Of a stretch of 64,000 nt of DNA, positions 26,901 to 34,484 are shown in pieces. The translations under genes were made by a program, and so were the position numbers. The number at the start of each line of letters is the position of its first letter. Position 1 is the first letter of the stretch. Location: assembly GCF_001650735.1 (NCBI RefSeq), contig NZ_LXVY01000017.1, positions 89,517 through 153,516 on the forward strand, written 5' to 3'. Source of the DNA: Sphingomonas sp. TDK1. Lineage in GTDB: Bacteria; Pseudomonadota; Alphaproteobacteria; Sphingomonadales; Sphingomonadaceae. The notes under the pieces are model-generated. The model saw nothing but the letters and a program-made list of their open reading frames with translations. It ran no database searches and had not been told where the DNA came from.

Positions 26901-27020
26901 AGCCTTGGCACGCGGATGGCGCTGCCGCGCAACTGGACGGTCGATTTGGAAAGCGGCTATCGCGGCGGCGGACAGGAAACCGCGGGAACGCTGCGCGTCG
27001 TGGTCGGGAAAGAGTTCTAA
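20937..27020 (+). CDS. giant Ig-like repeat autotransporter adhesin
   Basis: A 2,027-residue surface protein. After a Sec signal (AAVAGGLFLFAPAQAMAAS, residues ~46-65) come a unique domain, an IPT/TIG domain (~316-398, SIAPTSGSSAGGTSVVITGT), putative-Ig He_PIG-type units (~580-950, e.g. SGGVTPYTYVITAGALPAGL), then five ~90-residue cadherin-like units (~950-1398, HGTASVAGDVVTYTPTAGY). A linker follows, then a C-terminal autotransporter beta-barrel (~1753-2027) ending in Phe (VVVGKEF). It should be displayed on the outer membrane as an adhesin. ATG at 20937 is used; TTG at 20931 or an internal ATG at 21060 are possible. A 1,899-codon antisense open frame is a GC-composition artefact. Confidence 0.88.
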   Translation: MIWGLGRAQSACGRIVKAVFSEKPCTDAVGVRRSSARPPWRMQRQLHAAVAGGLFLFAPAQAMAASAACNEINTFSGTYTVNAAGDSDNSKFTTQPLVNGETVNYSWSGNTQAAHVFIVYTRDGGSGATYASDSLQDSTASSGSGSFTFNGTSSGDYLQLGLSSYNVTNSSTPVPFGTARSVQITISCSTGTTLGVTMNHSGNAVQGGSLAYTITPSVSGGATTSATLTATFTLPSGMTYSSASGSGWSCSGSGQTGSCTRTTGFSAGSGPTITLNAAFASNASSPLSPSVQLSGGGASNTPSASDSTVVVGTPTVTSIAPTSGSSAGGTSVVITGTNLSGATSVSFGAAPAPGYTVNSTTQITATSPAGTGTVDVRVTTAGGTSATSAADQFTYVAAPSASAYTAPAVAYGATGATFSLAGQVTNSPTSFAVGSSTTANGGTVSINNAGLVTYSAPAGYRGNDSFTYTASNSGGTSGSALVTVPVSNPTLSASLTGSGTRGTALSGVQVVTTGGTAPYSCSTTLASGALPAGTQLDTNCTITGTPTASGTFSFTANVTDSSVPSGFTQATGSLSLVIASPTLTLSPAAGALPAGTVGANYSQSFTAGGGTAPYSYAISAGTLPAGLILSGSTVAGTPFQDGTFNFTVTATDSASAGSGGPYSVSKSYSITVSAPTITLTPTSLPGATAGVGYNQNITASGGVTPYTYVITAGALPAGLTLSSSGTLSGTPSAGGSFTFTVTATDSSSGTGPFTGSRAYSLTVAAATVTVAPTTLPSARAGTPFSQALTASGGNGTYTFALTAGALPPGWTLSPSGVLSGTATESNTFNFTITATDQSIGAGAPYSGSQAYSTNVGIPLFTLTAPTLSGAAGVAYTGHFVAGGGTAPYVYSLFSGTLPPGLALGSDGTLSGTPTSAGTFNFAVVAQDSTTGPAGPFRVGSGYTFTVSPPSAPTAGPVNVTVAYNSSANSIALALSGQTAASVAVATPPAHGTATVNGLAIDYTPTAGYFGADSFTYTATNAGGTSAQATVSITVGAPGAPTAANRSGVAIPYNSGGTAIDLSASISGVHASISVATAPAHGTASVAGDVVTYTPTAGYAGADSFTYTATGPGGTSTPATVGLVVASPAAPTVADRSGVAIPYTSTGTAIDLSTSISGVHTSISVATAPAHGTASVAGDVVTYTPAAGYAGADSFTYTATGPGGTSTPATVGLVVASPAAPTVADRSGVEVPNGSTGTAIDLGSSITGMHTGIAIATAPAHGTTSVAGDVVTYTPTAGYAGADSFTYTATGPGGTSAPGTVRITVTAPAVPSATNRSVAVGYNSPGTPIDLAESVTGVYTSIAVAGAPAHGTATVSGSVITYIPTKDSFGADSFTYTATGPGGTSAPATVTVTVATPPPPAVEPSSSTVPAATTAQPGMNTEINLSELVNGNFTTIEIQTPPSHGTLTLRNLNASPSGGVRPLAVTAVTAVYTPNVNYVGTDSFSFVAVGPGGRSAPAAVTIQVVAALPQALPKTAETGDGQRVSVDLTAGALNGPFTGAAVVGMTPTDAAVTQVVASGSGATQAYRLDIVPAARFGGTIVIQYTLSNAFGTSAPATVTVTVAARPDPTLDPNVRGLSDAQAEAARRFGRAQVANFMRRTEQLHNGGGSSKSQMGVSLASRDQHPVMRDNPAFDSYAATITERMRMSGEDPALGAIARRRPSAMSGGGTPDAVDGDARRMAMAGSPAATAPAGRPTVQGNDDGDGGDGTRRKGSVALWTGGAIDIGTQDATSDRSKITATTSGLSTGADIKLADGILVGIGGGYSNDVSRIGGSKARVRSESRLVAAYASLMPVEGAFIDGMVGLGDLSFTTRRLEGTTNATALGSRDGTFTLGALALGIDREGGPLRWSLYARGEFFRANLNGYTESGAGRMDLRFDSRDVHSLTGTLGARLEMERHYGGITMTPRLRVEWNHELQDAAAQRLDYADIPGQALYSISTFGWSRDQYQLSLGTRMALPRNWTVDLESGYRGGGQETAGTLRVVVGKEF
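23787..25130 (+). repeat. 270-bp tandem repeat array inside the autotransporter gene
   Basis: Five repeat units encode ~90-residue cadherin-like domains. Units starting at 24051, 24321 and 24591 are spaced exactly 270 bases and share long near-identical DNA blocks (for example around GCGGGCGACGTGGTCACCTA). The flanking units at 23787 and 24861 are more diverged. Such identity allows copy-number change by recombination or slippage. Confidence 0.85.
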
Positions 27021-27574
27021 CGCGGCGGGCCGGGTGCTGAACGACGCGCTGCTTCGCCGACCGTTAGGACGGCGGGCGGATCGCCAATAACATGCTCGGC
27101 CAGTTGGGCACGGGCTCCGCTGTGCTGGCCGACAGAGCCGATGCTGTCGATCGCATCCGAGAGCTGATCCAGAACCAGCGCGCTGCGCCCAGCATCCCAT
27201 CCGCGCGCGACCCCCGCTGAAAACCGTCCTTCAGTGCGGCCGTATCGAGCGGTGCAACAACGGACCCCGCGAACGGCTGCAACCGCAGTGTCCTTTTGCA
27301 ACCAACTTTTGGGGACGCCGGAAAGAAGTCGCGCGACCGGGTGAGACGTTCGGCAGCGTTGAAGTGATCCGTTGCTCAAGATCAAAATAGCTTTGAAGTT
27401 TTCCAGCGTCCCGAGCGACAAAGGCTGGGCGACATATTCGATAAGTTGGTACCTATCCGTAACGATGAAACGTACAAATACGTATCAGCGTAGGTTTCCC
27501 AATTGCCAGCTATAAGTATTTGTGAGTGCAGGCTGACAGTGCCTCCACTGTAGACCTTGGCGGGGGTAATGAAA
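27021..27574. promoter_or_regulatory. 554-bp intergenic region upstream of the chaperone-usher cluster
   Basis: No convincing gene is seen; short frames here lack protein-like composition. The right part is A+T-richer and contains two small palindromes: ACGTA-CAAA-TACGT (27470-27483) and ACAGTG-CCTC-CACTGT (27536-27551). The second sits ten bases before the ribosome site of the first DUF4402 gene and could form a leader hairpin. These are candidates for control of the fimbrial operon. Confidence 0.4.
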
Positions 27575-28090
27575 ATGTTTGCACGATTGTTCATTTGCGT
27601 TTCGGCGACGTTGATGCCTGCGGCAGTAATGGCGCAGACGTCTGCTTCGGGCACCGGTTCCTTGACGGTCATTCAGCCGCTGACGATCACCAAGAACGCC
27701 GATCTTCAGTTCGGCAGTGTCGTTCGCCCGGTTTCGGCGGCAGGAGCGGTTGCGGTTGCGGTGACGGGCGCCCGCACCGTAACCGGCGATATCCAGGCGC
27801 TGGCCTCGGGCGACACGCCGCAGGCCGCGCGCTTCACCATCTCGGGCGAGGGCGGCCATGCCCTGTCGGTCACGATCCCGGCCTCGTTCACGCTGGCGAA
27901 TGGCGCGCAGTCGCTGGTCGTAACCACCACGAACAACCTCACCGGCGCCCTCAGCGCGCAGACGCTCAGCGGCACCGCCGGTGGCGCGGGAACGCTGGAC
28001 GTGCGCGTCGGCGGTACGGTCGCGCTGGCGACGACCACCCCGGCGGGGCTCTACACCGGCGCCTTCACCGTTTCGACGGCGTACAACTAA
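27575..28090 (+). CDS. DUF4402 protein, predicted fimbrial subunit 1
   Basis: A 171-residue secreted protein with a signal peptide (MFARLFICVSATLMPAAVMA) and one DUF4402 domain: GTGSLTVIQPLTITKNADLQ, then FGSVVRP, SGDTPQAARFTISGEGG and a C-terminal GLYTGAFTVSTAYN. Alternating beta strands and the terminal Tyr-Asn resemble chaperone-usher pilins. The ATG at 27575 lies eight bases from GGGGG; ATG at 27569 is too close to it. The chaperone gene starts two bases after the stop. The fimbrial role is inferred from the linked chaperone and usher. Confidence 0.8.
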   Translation: MFARLFICVSATLMPAAVMAQTSASGTGSLTVIQPLTITKNADLQFGSVVRPVSAAGAVAVAVTGARTVTGDIQALASGDTPQAARFTISGEGGHALSVTIPASFTLANGAQSLVVTTTNNLTGALSAQTLSGTAGGAGTLDVRVGGTVALATTTPAGLYTGAFTVSTAYN

Positions 28091-28091
28091 G

Positions 28092-28934
28092 ATGCTGCGG
28101 GCTTCCGGGGCGTTGGGGCTGAGCAGCCTCGTGGTGGGGGCGGCAATGCTGCTGGCGGCGTCGCCGGCTGCGGCGCAGGCCGGGAATCTCGGCCTGTCGC
28201 ACCACCGCGTCGTGTTCGACGGTACGTCGCGGACGGCGACCATCTACCTGTTCAACCGCGGCAGCGTGCCCGCCGCGTTCCGGATCGACCTGGTCGACAT
28301 GACGATGTCCAGCGACGGCGTCATCCGGCCAGTGGCTGCCGATGCGGCCGCGCCAGAGCATTCGGCACGCGACGTGCTGGAATTCACGCCGCGCCGGGTC
28401 CTGCTCGGCCCGCAGCAGAGCCAGGCAGTACGGATCCGGGTGCGGCCGCCCGAGGCAGCGGGCGAGCTGCGCAGCCATCTGGCGATCACCGCCTTGCCAT
28501 CGGTCGACGCCGAGGCGAAGATCGCGCGCCTCGACAATGGCGTGGCAAATGGCGTTGCGGTGCAGATCTCGACGCTGTTCAGTGTCAGCATCCCGATCGT
28601 GGTGCGGACCAATGCAAAGGCTGCTTCCGCGCATATCGAGAAGCTCCAGGTTGCGCGCAGTGGCACGTCCGCGGGCGCGATGCTGACGTTCGACCTGGTC
28701 CGTGACGGTCCGGGATCGGTGTATGGCGATGTCGAGCTGGTGTCCGGCCGCGGGCGCGATCAGCGCGTGCTCGGCAGCATGCGCGGCATCGCGCTCTATC
28801 CGGAGACGGATCACCGCACCGTACAGCTCGCCGCGCCCGCAGTGGCGACGGGCCAGGCCGCACGGCTGATCTTCAGCAATCGCGAAGCACCTGCTTCGGT
28901 CGAGGTCGCTTCGGCGAACCTCACGATCCCGTGA
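28092..28934 (+). CDS. PapD-like periplasmic fimbrial chaperone
   Basis: A 280-residue exported protein (signal ending ASPAAAQA) with the two-domain Ig fold of pilus chaperones. The first domain shows HHRVVFDGTSRTATIYLFNR and the G1-strand/edge signature FTPRRVLLGPQQSQAVRIRV. The segment TLFSVSIPIVVR corresponds to the interdomain strand. Chaperones of this type cap and deliver subunits to the usher in the periplasm. It lies one base after the DUF4402 gene and overlaps the usher gene by four bases (GTGA), so the genes are translationally coupled. Confidence 0.82.
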   Translation: MLRASGALGLSSLVVGAAMLLAASPAAAQAGNLGLSHHRVVFDGTSRTATIYLFNRGSVPAAFRIDLVDMTMSSDGVIRPVAADAAAPEHSARDVLEFTPRRVLLGPQQSQAVRIRVRPPEAAGELRSHLAITALPSVDAEAKIARLDNGVANGVAVQISTLFSVSIPIVVRTNAKAASAHIEKLQVARSGTSAGAMLTFDLVRDGPGSVYGDVELVSGRGRDQRVLGSMRGIALYPETDHRTVQLAAPAVATGQAARLIFSNREAPASVEVASANLTIP

Positions 28935-31600
28935 AACCCGCCCGAGCGGCCGGATGCGGGCTGCTCCTCGCCACGATCAGCGCGCCCGTGATGGCCAGCG
29001 CACAGGCGAGCGGCCCGGCAGGCGTGACCACCTGCCCGCCGGAGGACATGCTCCTTTGGCTCGAGGTGCGGACCGATACCGATCTCCTCGCGGAAACCAT
29101 GGATGCGTATGCCGGCGCAGGCGGCACGTTGCTGCCGCTTGGCCAGTTTGCCCGCATCCTCGACCTGGGGATCGTCGTCGCCGCCGATGGCCGGCATGCG
29201 AGCGGTGCCATCGATCCGCGGACGCAGGTCACCGTTGATCTCGATGCCGGCACCGCACAGGTGGGCACGACCAAGGTCGCGCTCGGCCCCGGTGCGTGCG
29301 TTCGCAAGGGCGACATCTATCTGGCCGCGGAGACCATGGAGACGCTGCTGCCGGTGCGCCTGCGCGTCGCTGCCGACGCGCAGCTGCTGCAGGTCACCCC
29401 GATGGGGGTGCTGCCGATGGTCCGCAACCGGCAGGTCGCCGAGCGCCGCGCCGCCTTGTCGCAGCTGGCGCGTGCCGAAACCGCGGTGCTGGCCAGGGAT
29501 CCCTATCGGCTGCTCAGCATCCCTGCGGTCGAGGTAAATGCCGGGCAACGCTTCGGCAGCGATGCGGCGCTGCAATCGCGATGGCTGGGCGTGCGTGCGG
29601 CCGGCGATCTCGCTTTTGCGGGGTTTCGCGGCTTTGTGGGCCTGGACTCGGCGGGGGCGACCAACGTCCAGCTCACCCTGGAGCGTACCAGTGCGGACAA
29701 TCGCGCGCTCGGCATGCTCGGCGGCAGCCGGGTCGCCATCGGCGATGTGGCGACGCCCGATGCCCAGCTCGGCGCGCGGAGCGTGCCCGGGCGCGGCATC
29801 TTTTATTCCTCCGCGCCACTCCAGTCCTTCGACTTTTCGCACCCGCTCGTCCTGGAGGGCGATGTGGCCGATGGCGAGCAGATCGAAGTCTATGTCGACG
29901 GCACGCTCCGCGCGGGGCGTGCCGCAGCCAGCGGTGGCCGCTACCGCTTCGACAATCTTTCGCTCGGCATCGGGGATCACCAGGTCCGCATCCTGTTCTA
30001 TGGCCCGCAGGGGCAGGTGCGCGAGGATGTCCGGTCGTTCCAGCTGGGTTCCGGGTTGCTGCAACCGGGGCAGACCGCCATCCGCTTCAGCGTGGTCCAG
30101 CCCGAACGGCCGCTGCTGCGGATGGAGGACGGACCCTGGCCCCGCACGGGGAACGCCTTGCGGGTGGTCGCGCTGGTCGATCGCGGCCTGAGCCGCAGGA
30201 TCACGGCGCATGCGGGCCTCACGCGATTTCGCCCCTGGTATGGTCAGGAACGCCTTGCCGGGACCGCCGGGATCAAGGCGATGCTGGCGGGCGCCGCGCT
30301 CGATGGCGTCCTCGGCCTCGACAGCCGCGGCGGACGTGCCGCCAGCCTGCTGGCCGGATCCCGCATCCGGGGCGTCAGCGTGCGGATGCTGCACGCGGAA
30401 TATGCCGGCGGCTTCGTCGATGAAACGCGCGATCCGATGTCGGGCGGCGTGGCCTTGCGGCGCGCAACCGAGGCGCAGGTCGATCTCGTCGCGCCGCTGC
30501 CCGGGGGGCAGCGGATGCCGATCGCTTTCGATCTGAGACGCATCGAGCAGCAGGACGGCACGCACCGGATCGAGGCGAATGCGCGCGCCGCCGCCATGGT
30601 CGGGACCAGCTATGTCAACGTGATGGTCAGCCGCCAGGGGTGGGGCGGCGGCATCGCCGGGGCCCAGCACCTCGCCTCGGTCGAGACCTCGACACCGCTC
30701 GCCGCGGCGCTCCAGCTGCGCACGGGCCTGGCCTATCGGATCACCGGCAGGCGAGGCATCGAGAGCGCCTATGTGTCGACGCAGATCGCGATGCCGCAGG
30801 GCGACATGCAGTTCATCCTGTCCCGGCAGAGCGGACCGCCGTCCCGGCTTCGGTTGGACGCCTCGTATCGCCATCGCTTCCGGCGTTTCGATCTGTCGAC
30901 GGCCGCGGGCTATGATGTTCGCACGCGCAGCTGGCGGGCGGCGCTGCAAGTCACCTTCGCGTTCGCCCAGACCGTGCGGCAGGGCTATGGCCTCGCACCG
31001 ACAAGCGTGGGTATGAGCGGGCGGGCGGCGATCCGCACCTTCCTCGATGCCAATGGCGACGGTCATTGGCAGCCGGGCGAGAAGGCGGTGGGCGGCGTGC
31101 AGGTCTACACCCCAGCGGGTACCGTGATGACCGATGCGCACGGCCAGGTCCTGGCGGAGGACCTGGGCGATACGCTGCCCGCCCAGCTCCGCGTCGACGT
31201 GTCGCAGAGCAGCGAACTGTACCTGGCCGAGATGCCCGGCGCGATCCGGCTGGTGCCCCGCCGCGGACGGACGACGCCGCTGGAAATCCCGCTGCGCGCT
31301 GCCGGCGAAGTGGAAGTGAAGCTGCACGTCGCGACTGCCGATGGTACCCAGCCGCTGACCGCGGTGACGATCGAGCTGGTCGCCGAGCATGGCGGCACGT
31401 CCTTCCCTGCGCGGACTGACAATCTGGGGACGGCGGTGTTCGGCGGGATTCCGCCCGGCCGCTATCTCGTACGCCTGCTGCCTGCCCAGGCGGCGCAGTT
31501 GCATTTGGCGCTGCAAGCGCCGGAAGCGGTCGACGTGCCCGCCGAGGGCGGTTTTCTGCGCGTGAAACCCATTCTGGCGCATTGGGTTGACGACAGATGA
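28931..31600 (+). CDS. outer-membrane usher-like protein
   Basis: An 889-residue exported protein with the general layout of fimbrial ushers. There is a periplasmic N-terminal part with a short Cys pair (TTCPPEDM ... GACVRKGD), and a mid-region plug-like segment (GEQIEVYVDGTLRAGRA, then RYRFDNLSLGIGDHQVRI). A long beta-barrel follows, and a C-terminal carboxypeptidase-regulatory-like Ig domain (ANGDGHWQPGEKAVGGVQVY). It would assemble DUF4402 subunits at the outer membrane. The GTG start overlaps the chaperone stop. Sequence similarity to classical FimD is low by eye, so this is a divergent usher. The last gene of the coupled set starts within its stop codon. Confidence 0.75.
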   Translation: MKPARAAGCGLLLATISAPVMASAQASGPAGVTTCPPEDMLLWLEVRTDTDLLAETMDAYAGAGGTLLPLGQFARILDLGIVVAADGRHASGAIDPRTQVTVDLDAGTAQVGTTKVALGPGACVRKGDIYLAAETMETLLPVRLRVAADAQLLQVTPMGVLPMVRNRQVAERRAALSQLARAETAVLARDPYRLLSIPAVEVNAGQRFGSDAALQSRWLGVRAAGDLAFAGFRGFVGLDSAGATNVQLTLERTSADNRALGMLGGSRVAIGDVATPDAQLGARSVPGRGIFYSSAPLQSFDFSHPLVLEGDVADGEQIEVYVDGTLRAGRAAASGGRYRFDNLSLGIGDHQVRILFYGPQGQVREDVRSFQLGSGLLQPGQTAIRFSVVQPERPLLRMEDGPWPRTGNALRVVALVDRGLSRRITAHAGLTRFRPWYGQERLAGTAGIKAMLAGAALDGVLGLDSRGGRAASLLAGSRIRGVSVRMLHAEYAGGFVDETRDPMSGGVALRRATEAQVDLVAPLPGGQRMPIAFDLRRIEQQDGTHRIEANARAAAMVGTSYVNVMVSRQGWGGGIAGAQHLASVETSTPLAAALQLRTGLAYRITGRRGIESAYVSTQIAMPQGDMQFILSRQSGPPSRLRLDASYRHRFRRFDLSTAAGYDVRTRSWRAALQVTFAFAQTVRQGYGLAPTSVGMSGRAAIRTFLDANGDGHWQPGEKAVGGVQVYTPAGTVMTDAHGQVLAEDLGDTLPAQLRVDVSQSSELYLAEMPGAIRLVPRRGRTTPLEIPLRAAGEVEVKLHVATADGTQPLTAVTIELVAEHGGTSFPARTDNLGTAVFGGIPPGRYLVRLLPAQAAQLHLALQAPEAVDVPAEGGFLRVKPILAHWVDDR

Positions 31601-32133
31601 TGCAACGTTCGAGGAGGTTGGGCGGCATCGCCGCTTCGTTGTGGTGCCTTGCCGCGGGCCCCGCCGCCGCCGAGGTAACCGTGACCCTGCCGGCCTCGAC
31701 GACGCCGGCGCTCGGCGAAATCGTGGCAGGGACGATGCCCACGGTGTTTCGCATCGGCGTGGACGGCTCGGTGACGCGAATCTCAGGTGACGCCGTCCGG
31801 CTCAGCAACGCGCCGGTCACGCCACCGACGATGCGGCTGACCTGCGGGCTGCTCAACCTGGCGAGCCTGTGCCTGGTCCGCAACATCCGCATCACCATGG
31901 CACCCCAGGTGAGCGGCACCATCGCGTCGGTCACGATGTTCCGCGTCGGCGCGGTGACCGGCACCAGCTTCAGCGGCGGCCCGCCGGCGGACGCGAGCAC
32001 GCTGAATTTCCAGCTCAACCCGATGGGTCTCGGCAACGTCGTCACTATCCAATTCGGCATGGATATCACGGTCGCCGCGGGGCAGCGGGGCGTGGCAACC
32101 ACCCGCTACACCGTGAACGCGGATTTCGTCTGA
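31597..32133 (+). CDS. secreted fimbrial-cluster protein, possible tip or minor subunit
   Basis: A 178-residue exported protein (signal ending GPAAA) that is all-beta and ends with TTRYTVNADFV. It shares the overall length and strand pattern of the DUF4402 subunits but has a distinct core (VTVTLPASTTPALGEIVAG) and a Cys pair (LTCGLLNLASLCLV). Its ATG overlaps the usher stop (ATGA), so it belongs to the same operon. It could be a minor or tip subunit; no family is recognised with certainty. Confidence 0.65.
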   Translation: MMQRSRRLGGIAASLWCLAAGPAAAEVTVTLPASTTPALGEIVAGTMPTVFRIGVDGSVTRISGDAVRLSNAPVTPPTMRLTCGLLNLASLCLVRNIRITMAPQVSGTIASVTMFRVGAVTGTSFSGGPPADASTLNFQLNPMGLGNVVTIQFGMDITVAAGQRGVATTRYTVNADFV

Positions 32134-32273
32134 CAAGGGTGGCGTTGCCCTTTCGGACAGGTCTTCCGCATAAACCATTTTCACGCAGGCATTTGTAACC
32201 GGCGCGCGTCTATCGCGTTTCTCATGGTCGCGGGCAGACCGAAAATCGGCTGCCGTCATAACGAGAATGGTAG

Positions 32274-32786
32274 ATGATACTCCGCAAACTATGCCCGGCG
32301 CTCGCGCTTCTTCTGCCGCACGCCGCGATGGCGCAGACAGCCGAGACGGCGACAGGATCGCTGACGATCGTCCAGCCGCTCACGATCACCAAGGACGCAG
32401 ACCTGCGGTTCGGCAGCATCGTGAAACCTTCGGCCAGCGGGTCGGTCGCGATCTCCACGGCCGGCGTGCGGAGCGTAAGCGACGGTGTCCAGGCACTCAG
32501 CGCCGGGGATACGCCGCAGGCTGCGCGCTTCACGGTCGCGGGCGCGGGTGGCCGTGCGCTGTCGATCCAGATCCCGCCGTCGATCACGCTCAGCAGCGGC
32601 ACGCATGCGCTGCTGGTCACCACGACGAGCAATCTCACGGGCGCGCTGGCGGCCCAGGTGCTCAGCGGCACGCCCGAAACGACGGGGTCTCTGGAGGTTC
32701 GCGTGGGCGGCAGCGTGGCTCTCGCGAGCACGACCGAGCCCGGCACCTATACGGGCGTGCTCACGGTATCGGCGGCATACAACTGA
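32274..32786 (+). CDS. DUF4402 protein, predicted fimbrial subunit 2
   Basis: A 170-residue paralogue of the first DUF4402 protein of this cluster. After the signal peptide (LALLLPHAAMAQ) it has ATGSLTIVQPLTITKDADLR, FGSIVKP, SAGDTPQAARFTVAGAGG and the terminal TYTGVLTVSAAYN. The two paralogues align along their whole length. It follows the minor-subunit gene after 140 bases and could have its own promoter. It is probably a second structural pilin or an alternative major subunit. Confidence 0.8.
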   Translation: MILRKLCPALALLLPHAAMAQTAETATGSLTIVQPLTITKDADLRFGSIVKPSASGSVAISTAGVRSVSDGVQALSAGDTPQAARFTVAGAGGRALSIQIPPSITLSSGTHALLVTTTSNLTGALAAQVLSGTPETTGSLEVRVGGSVALASTTEPGTYTGVLTVSAAYN

Positions 32787-33269
32787 GGGCGTTCCGCGCT
32801 GGGAATCGTCCGTCTTCCGGATGCGCCCCGCGCGCAGGCGTGGATGGTCGCCGGAACGGTGCTCTTTACGATCGGATGCCGAGCGGGTTGACGCGAAGGG
32901 CGGCACGCCACGCAGTGTTCGACAGCATCCCGGATGTCGGGTGCGGAATCGCACTGGCTGTAAAAAAATAACGCTGATTCAAATATGTAGAAGGTGCCGT
33001 CAGGCCTGATGTCATGCGGCATACGAGCATCGTGCGATGCTGGATTGGTTCGATTCCGACATCGCTGGTGATTCCGGCTTTGGATTGACCGGATCGCTTT
33101 CTGACAGGTTCGGCGTGGCGATCATTGGGGCACCGGCCTGCATTCGCCCCCGTAGCGACCCGGGCTTGCCGGACGGCGGCGGGGATTGCACGATCCCCTT
33201 GCTGCGGGTCCGCGCGATCCGGTGGCCAAAGAACAAGCCATATCGGGTCTTTGGAGTAGGGATCGAACC
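32787..33269. other. intergenic region holding att-like repeat A
   Basis: No gene is supported in this 483-base gap. It contains one copy of a ~155-bp dispersed repeat (32930-33082), described separately. The rest shows no clear promoter, though the LysR ribosome site (ttggagtagg) lies at its right end. Confidence 0.5.
32930..33082 (+). repeat. dispersed att-like repeat, copy A
   Basis: This copy matches copy B at 53671-53824 in the same orientation. The inner 113 bases are bounded by GGAATCGCAC (32945-32954) and GTTCGATTCC (33048-33057), an inverted pair with one mismatch. Shared internal blocks are TGGCTG, GATTCAAA and CCGTCAGGCCTGAT. Beyond the right arm the hairpin GCTGG-TGATT-CCGGC and TTTG are also shared. 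The arms resemble tRNA T-arm sequence. Confidence 0.6.
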
Positions 33270-34208
33270 ATGGGGGAAACCGGCACCAGGCTGCGCCGCC
33301 TGAACATCAACCTGCTCTATGCGCTCCACGCGGTGCTGGAGGCGCCGACGCTGACCGCCGCGGCCCGATCGGTCGCGCTCAGCCAGCCGGCCATGAGCGC
33401 CAAGCTGCGCCAGCTGCGCGACCATTTCGGCGACGAGCTGGTGATCTACGGCGATCGCAAGCTGCGCACCGCGCTGGGCGAGGCGCTGTGCGCGCGCACC
33501 GGGCGGCTCCTGCGCGAGGTGGACGACACCTTCAACCTCACGCTGGATTTCGATCCCGCCACTGCCCGCCAGACGATCACGATCGCCGCGCCCGAGGCGA
33601 TCGAGCTCATGTTCCTCAGCCGGGTCATCCCCAATATGCGGGCACGCGCGCCCGGCCTTCGGATTCGGACGGTGCCCTTCGTCCATGGGTCGGTCCACCG
33701 CCTGTTCGACGCCGGCGTCGACATGGCGATCGTGCCCGATGCGATGGTCGACCCGGATCTGTCCTCGCAGTCGCTGTTCAGCCACCGGCTGACCGGCATG
33801 GTGTGGCGGGAGCATCCCTTTACCGCGTTGAGCATGGACGAGGCCGACTATCTCGCCGCGCAGCATGGCGCGGCTTCCGAAGAGATCGAGGGCGCGATGT
33901 TCGGCGCCTATGGCCCGGAGCATGTGCTCGCCCGCCGGGACGTCGTGATCCGCACGGGACTCTATTCGATGCTGCCGCTGCTCGCGCTGGGATCGGAACT
34001 GATCGTCACGGCCAGCGACTGGTTCGCCCAATATAATGCCGCGATCCTGCCCTTGCGGCTGGTGACCTTGCCGTTCCTGAACGCCTCCTCCGAACTGGTC
34101 GCGCAATGGCAGCCCTATCGCGCGCGGGAGCCGGTGATCGCCTGGTTGATCGACGCGCTGATGCGCGGCGCGCGCGCGATTGGCGCCCCCCATCCGCAAA
34201 TCGGATGA
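33270..34208 (+). CDS. LysR-type transcriptional regulator, NodD-like
   Basis: A 312-residue LysR regulator. The winged-HTH is at the N-terminus (LNINLLYALHAVLEAPTLTA, then SQPAMSAKLRQLRDHFGDEL), followed by an effector domain (TITIAAPEAIELMFLSRVIP). The HTH resembles the NodD/LinR-like branch. It precedes the TonB-receptor/peptidase operon on the same strand with a 276-base gap and is its most likely regulator. The ATG at 33270 has a GGAG-type site nine bases upstream; a longer frame from 33186 adds residues without homology. Confidence 0.88.
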   Translation: MGETGTRLRRLNINLLYALHAVLEAPTLTAAARSVALSQPAMSAKLRQLRDHFGDELVIYGDRKLRTALGEALCARTGRLLREVDDTFNLTLDFDPATARQTITIAAPEAIELMFLSRVIPNMRARAPGLRIRTVPFVHGSVHRLFDAGVDMAIVPDAMVDPDLSSQSLFSHRLTGMVWREHPFTALSMDEADYLAAQHGAASEEIEGAMFGAYGPEHVLARRDVVIRTGLYSMLPLLALGSELIVTASDWFAQYNAAILPLRLVTLPFLNASSELVAQWQPYRAREPVIAWLIDALMRGARAIGAPHPQIG

Positions 34209-34484
34209 GGGCATAAGATTTTACAATTTGATGACGCCTTGGGTTGCGCGCAGTTTCTCCCCAGGTCGAGACGAGCCGGCGCAACGGGAACTCCCGAAAA
34301 AGACGAAGGCCTTCGACCCCGCAGAAGAAACAGCCGTCGCGCCGAGCGCGGCCGGCAACCGAGCGCTCCGAATAGTCGGGGTGCTTCACTGCATCAACGT
34401 GCAGCGGCGATCCGCCGGCATCTGTGAATCTGGTCGATTCGCAGGGCCCTGTCGCCTGCCGCACGCAAATGGGAGGGATACTAC
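34209..34484. promoter_or_regulatory. leader region of the TonB-receptor/peptidase operon
   Basis: No gene is supported in this 276-base gap. It should contain the operon promoter and LysR sites. I do not see a clear T-N11-A palindrome or a -35/-10 pair. A GGGAGG ribosome site lies at 34471-34476 just before the receptor start. Confidence 0.35.

Noticed and set aside
21501..27200. A 1,899-codon minus-strand open frame
   Set aside because: It mirrors the repeat-rich autotransporter; high GC suppresses antisense stops, and the product is an Arg-rich low-complexity chain without motifs.
28811..31582. A 923-codon minus-strand frame over the usher gene
   Set aside because: Antisense to a coupled operon gene with signal peptide; no domain and biased His/Arg/Gln composition.
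34239..34427. Possible RiPP precursor peptide before the TonB receptor
   Set aside because: The 62-codon frame is uniformly Arg-rich with no leader/core pattern or ribosome site; overlapping longer frames are similar in composition.
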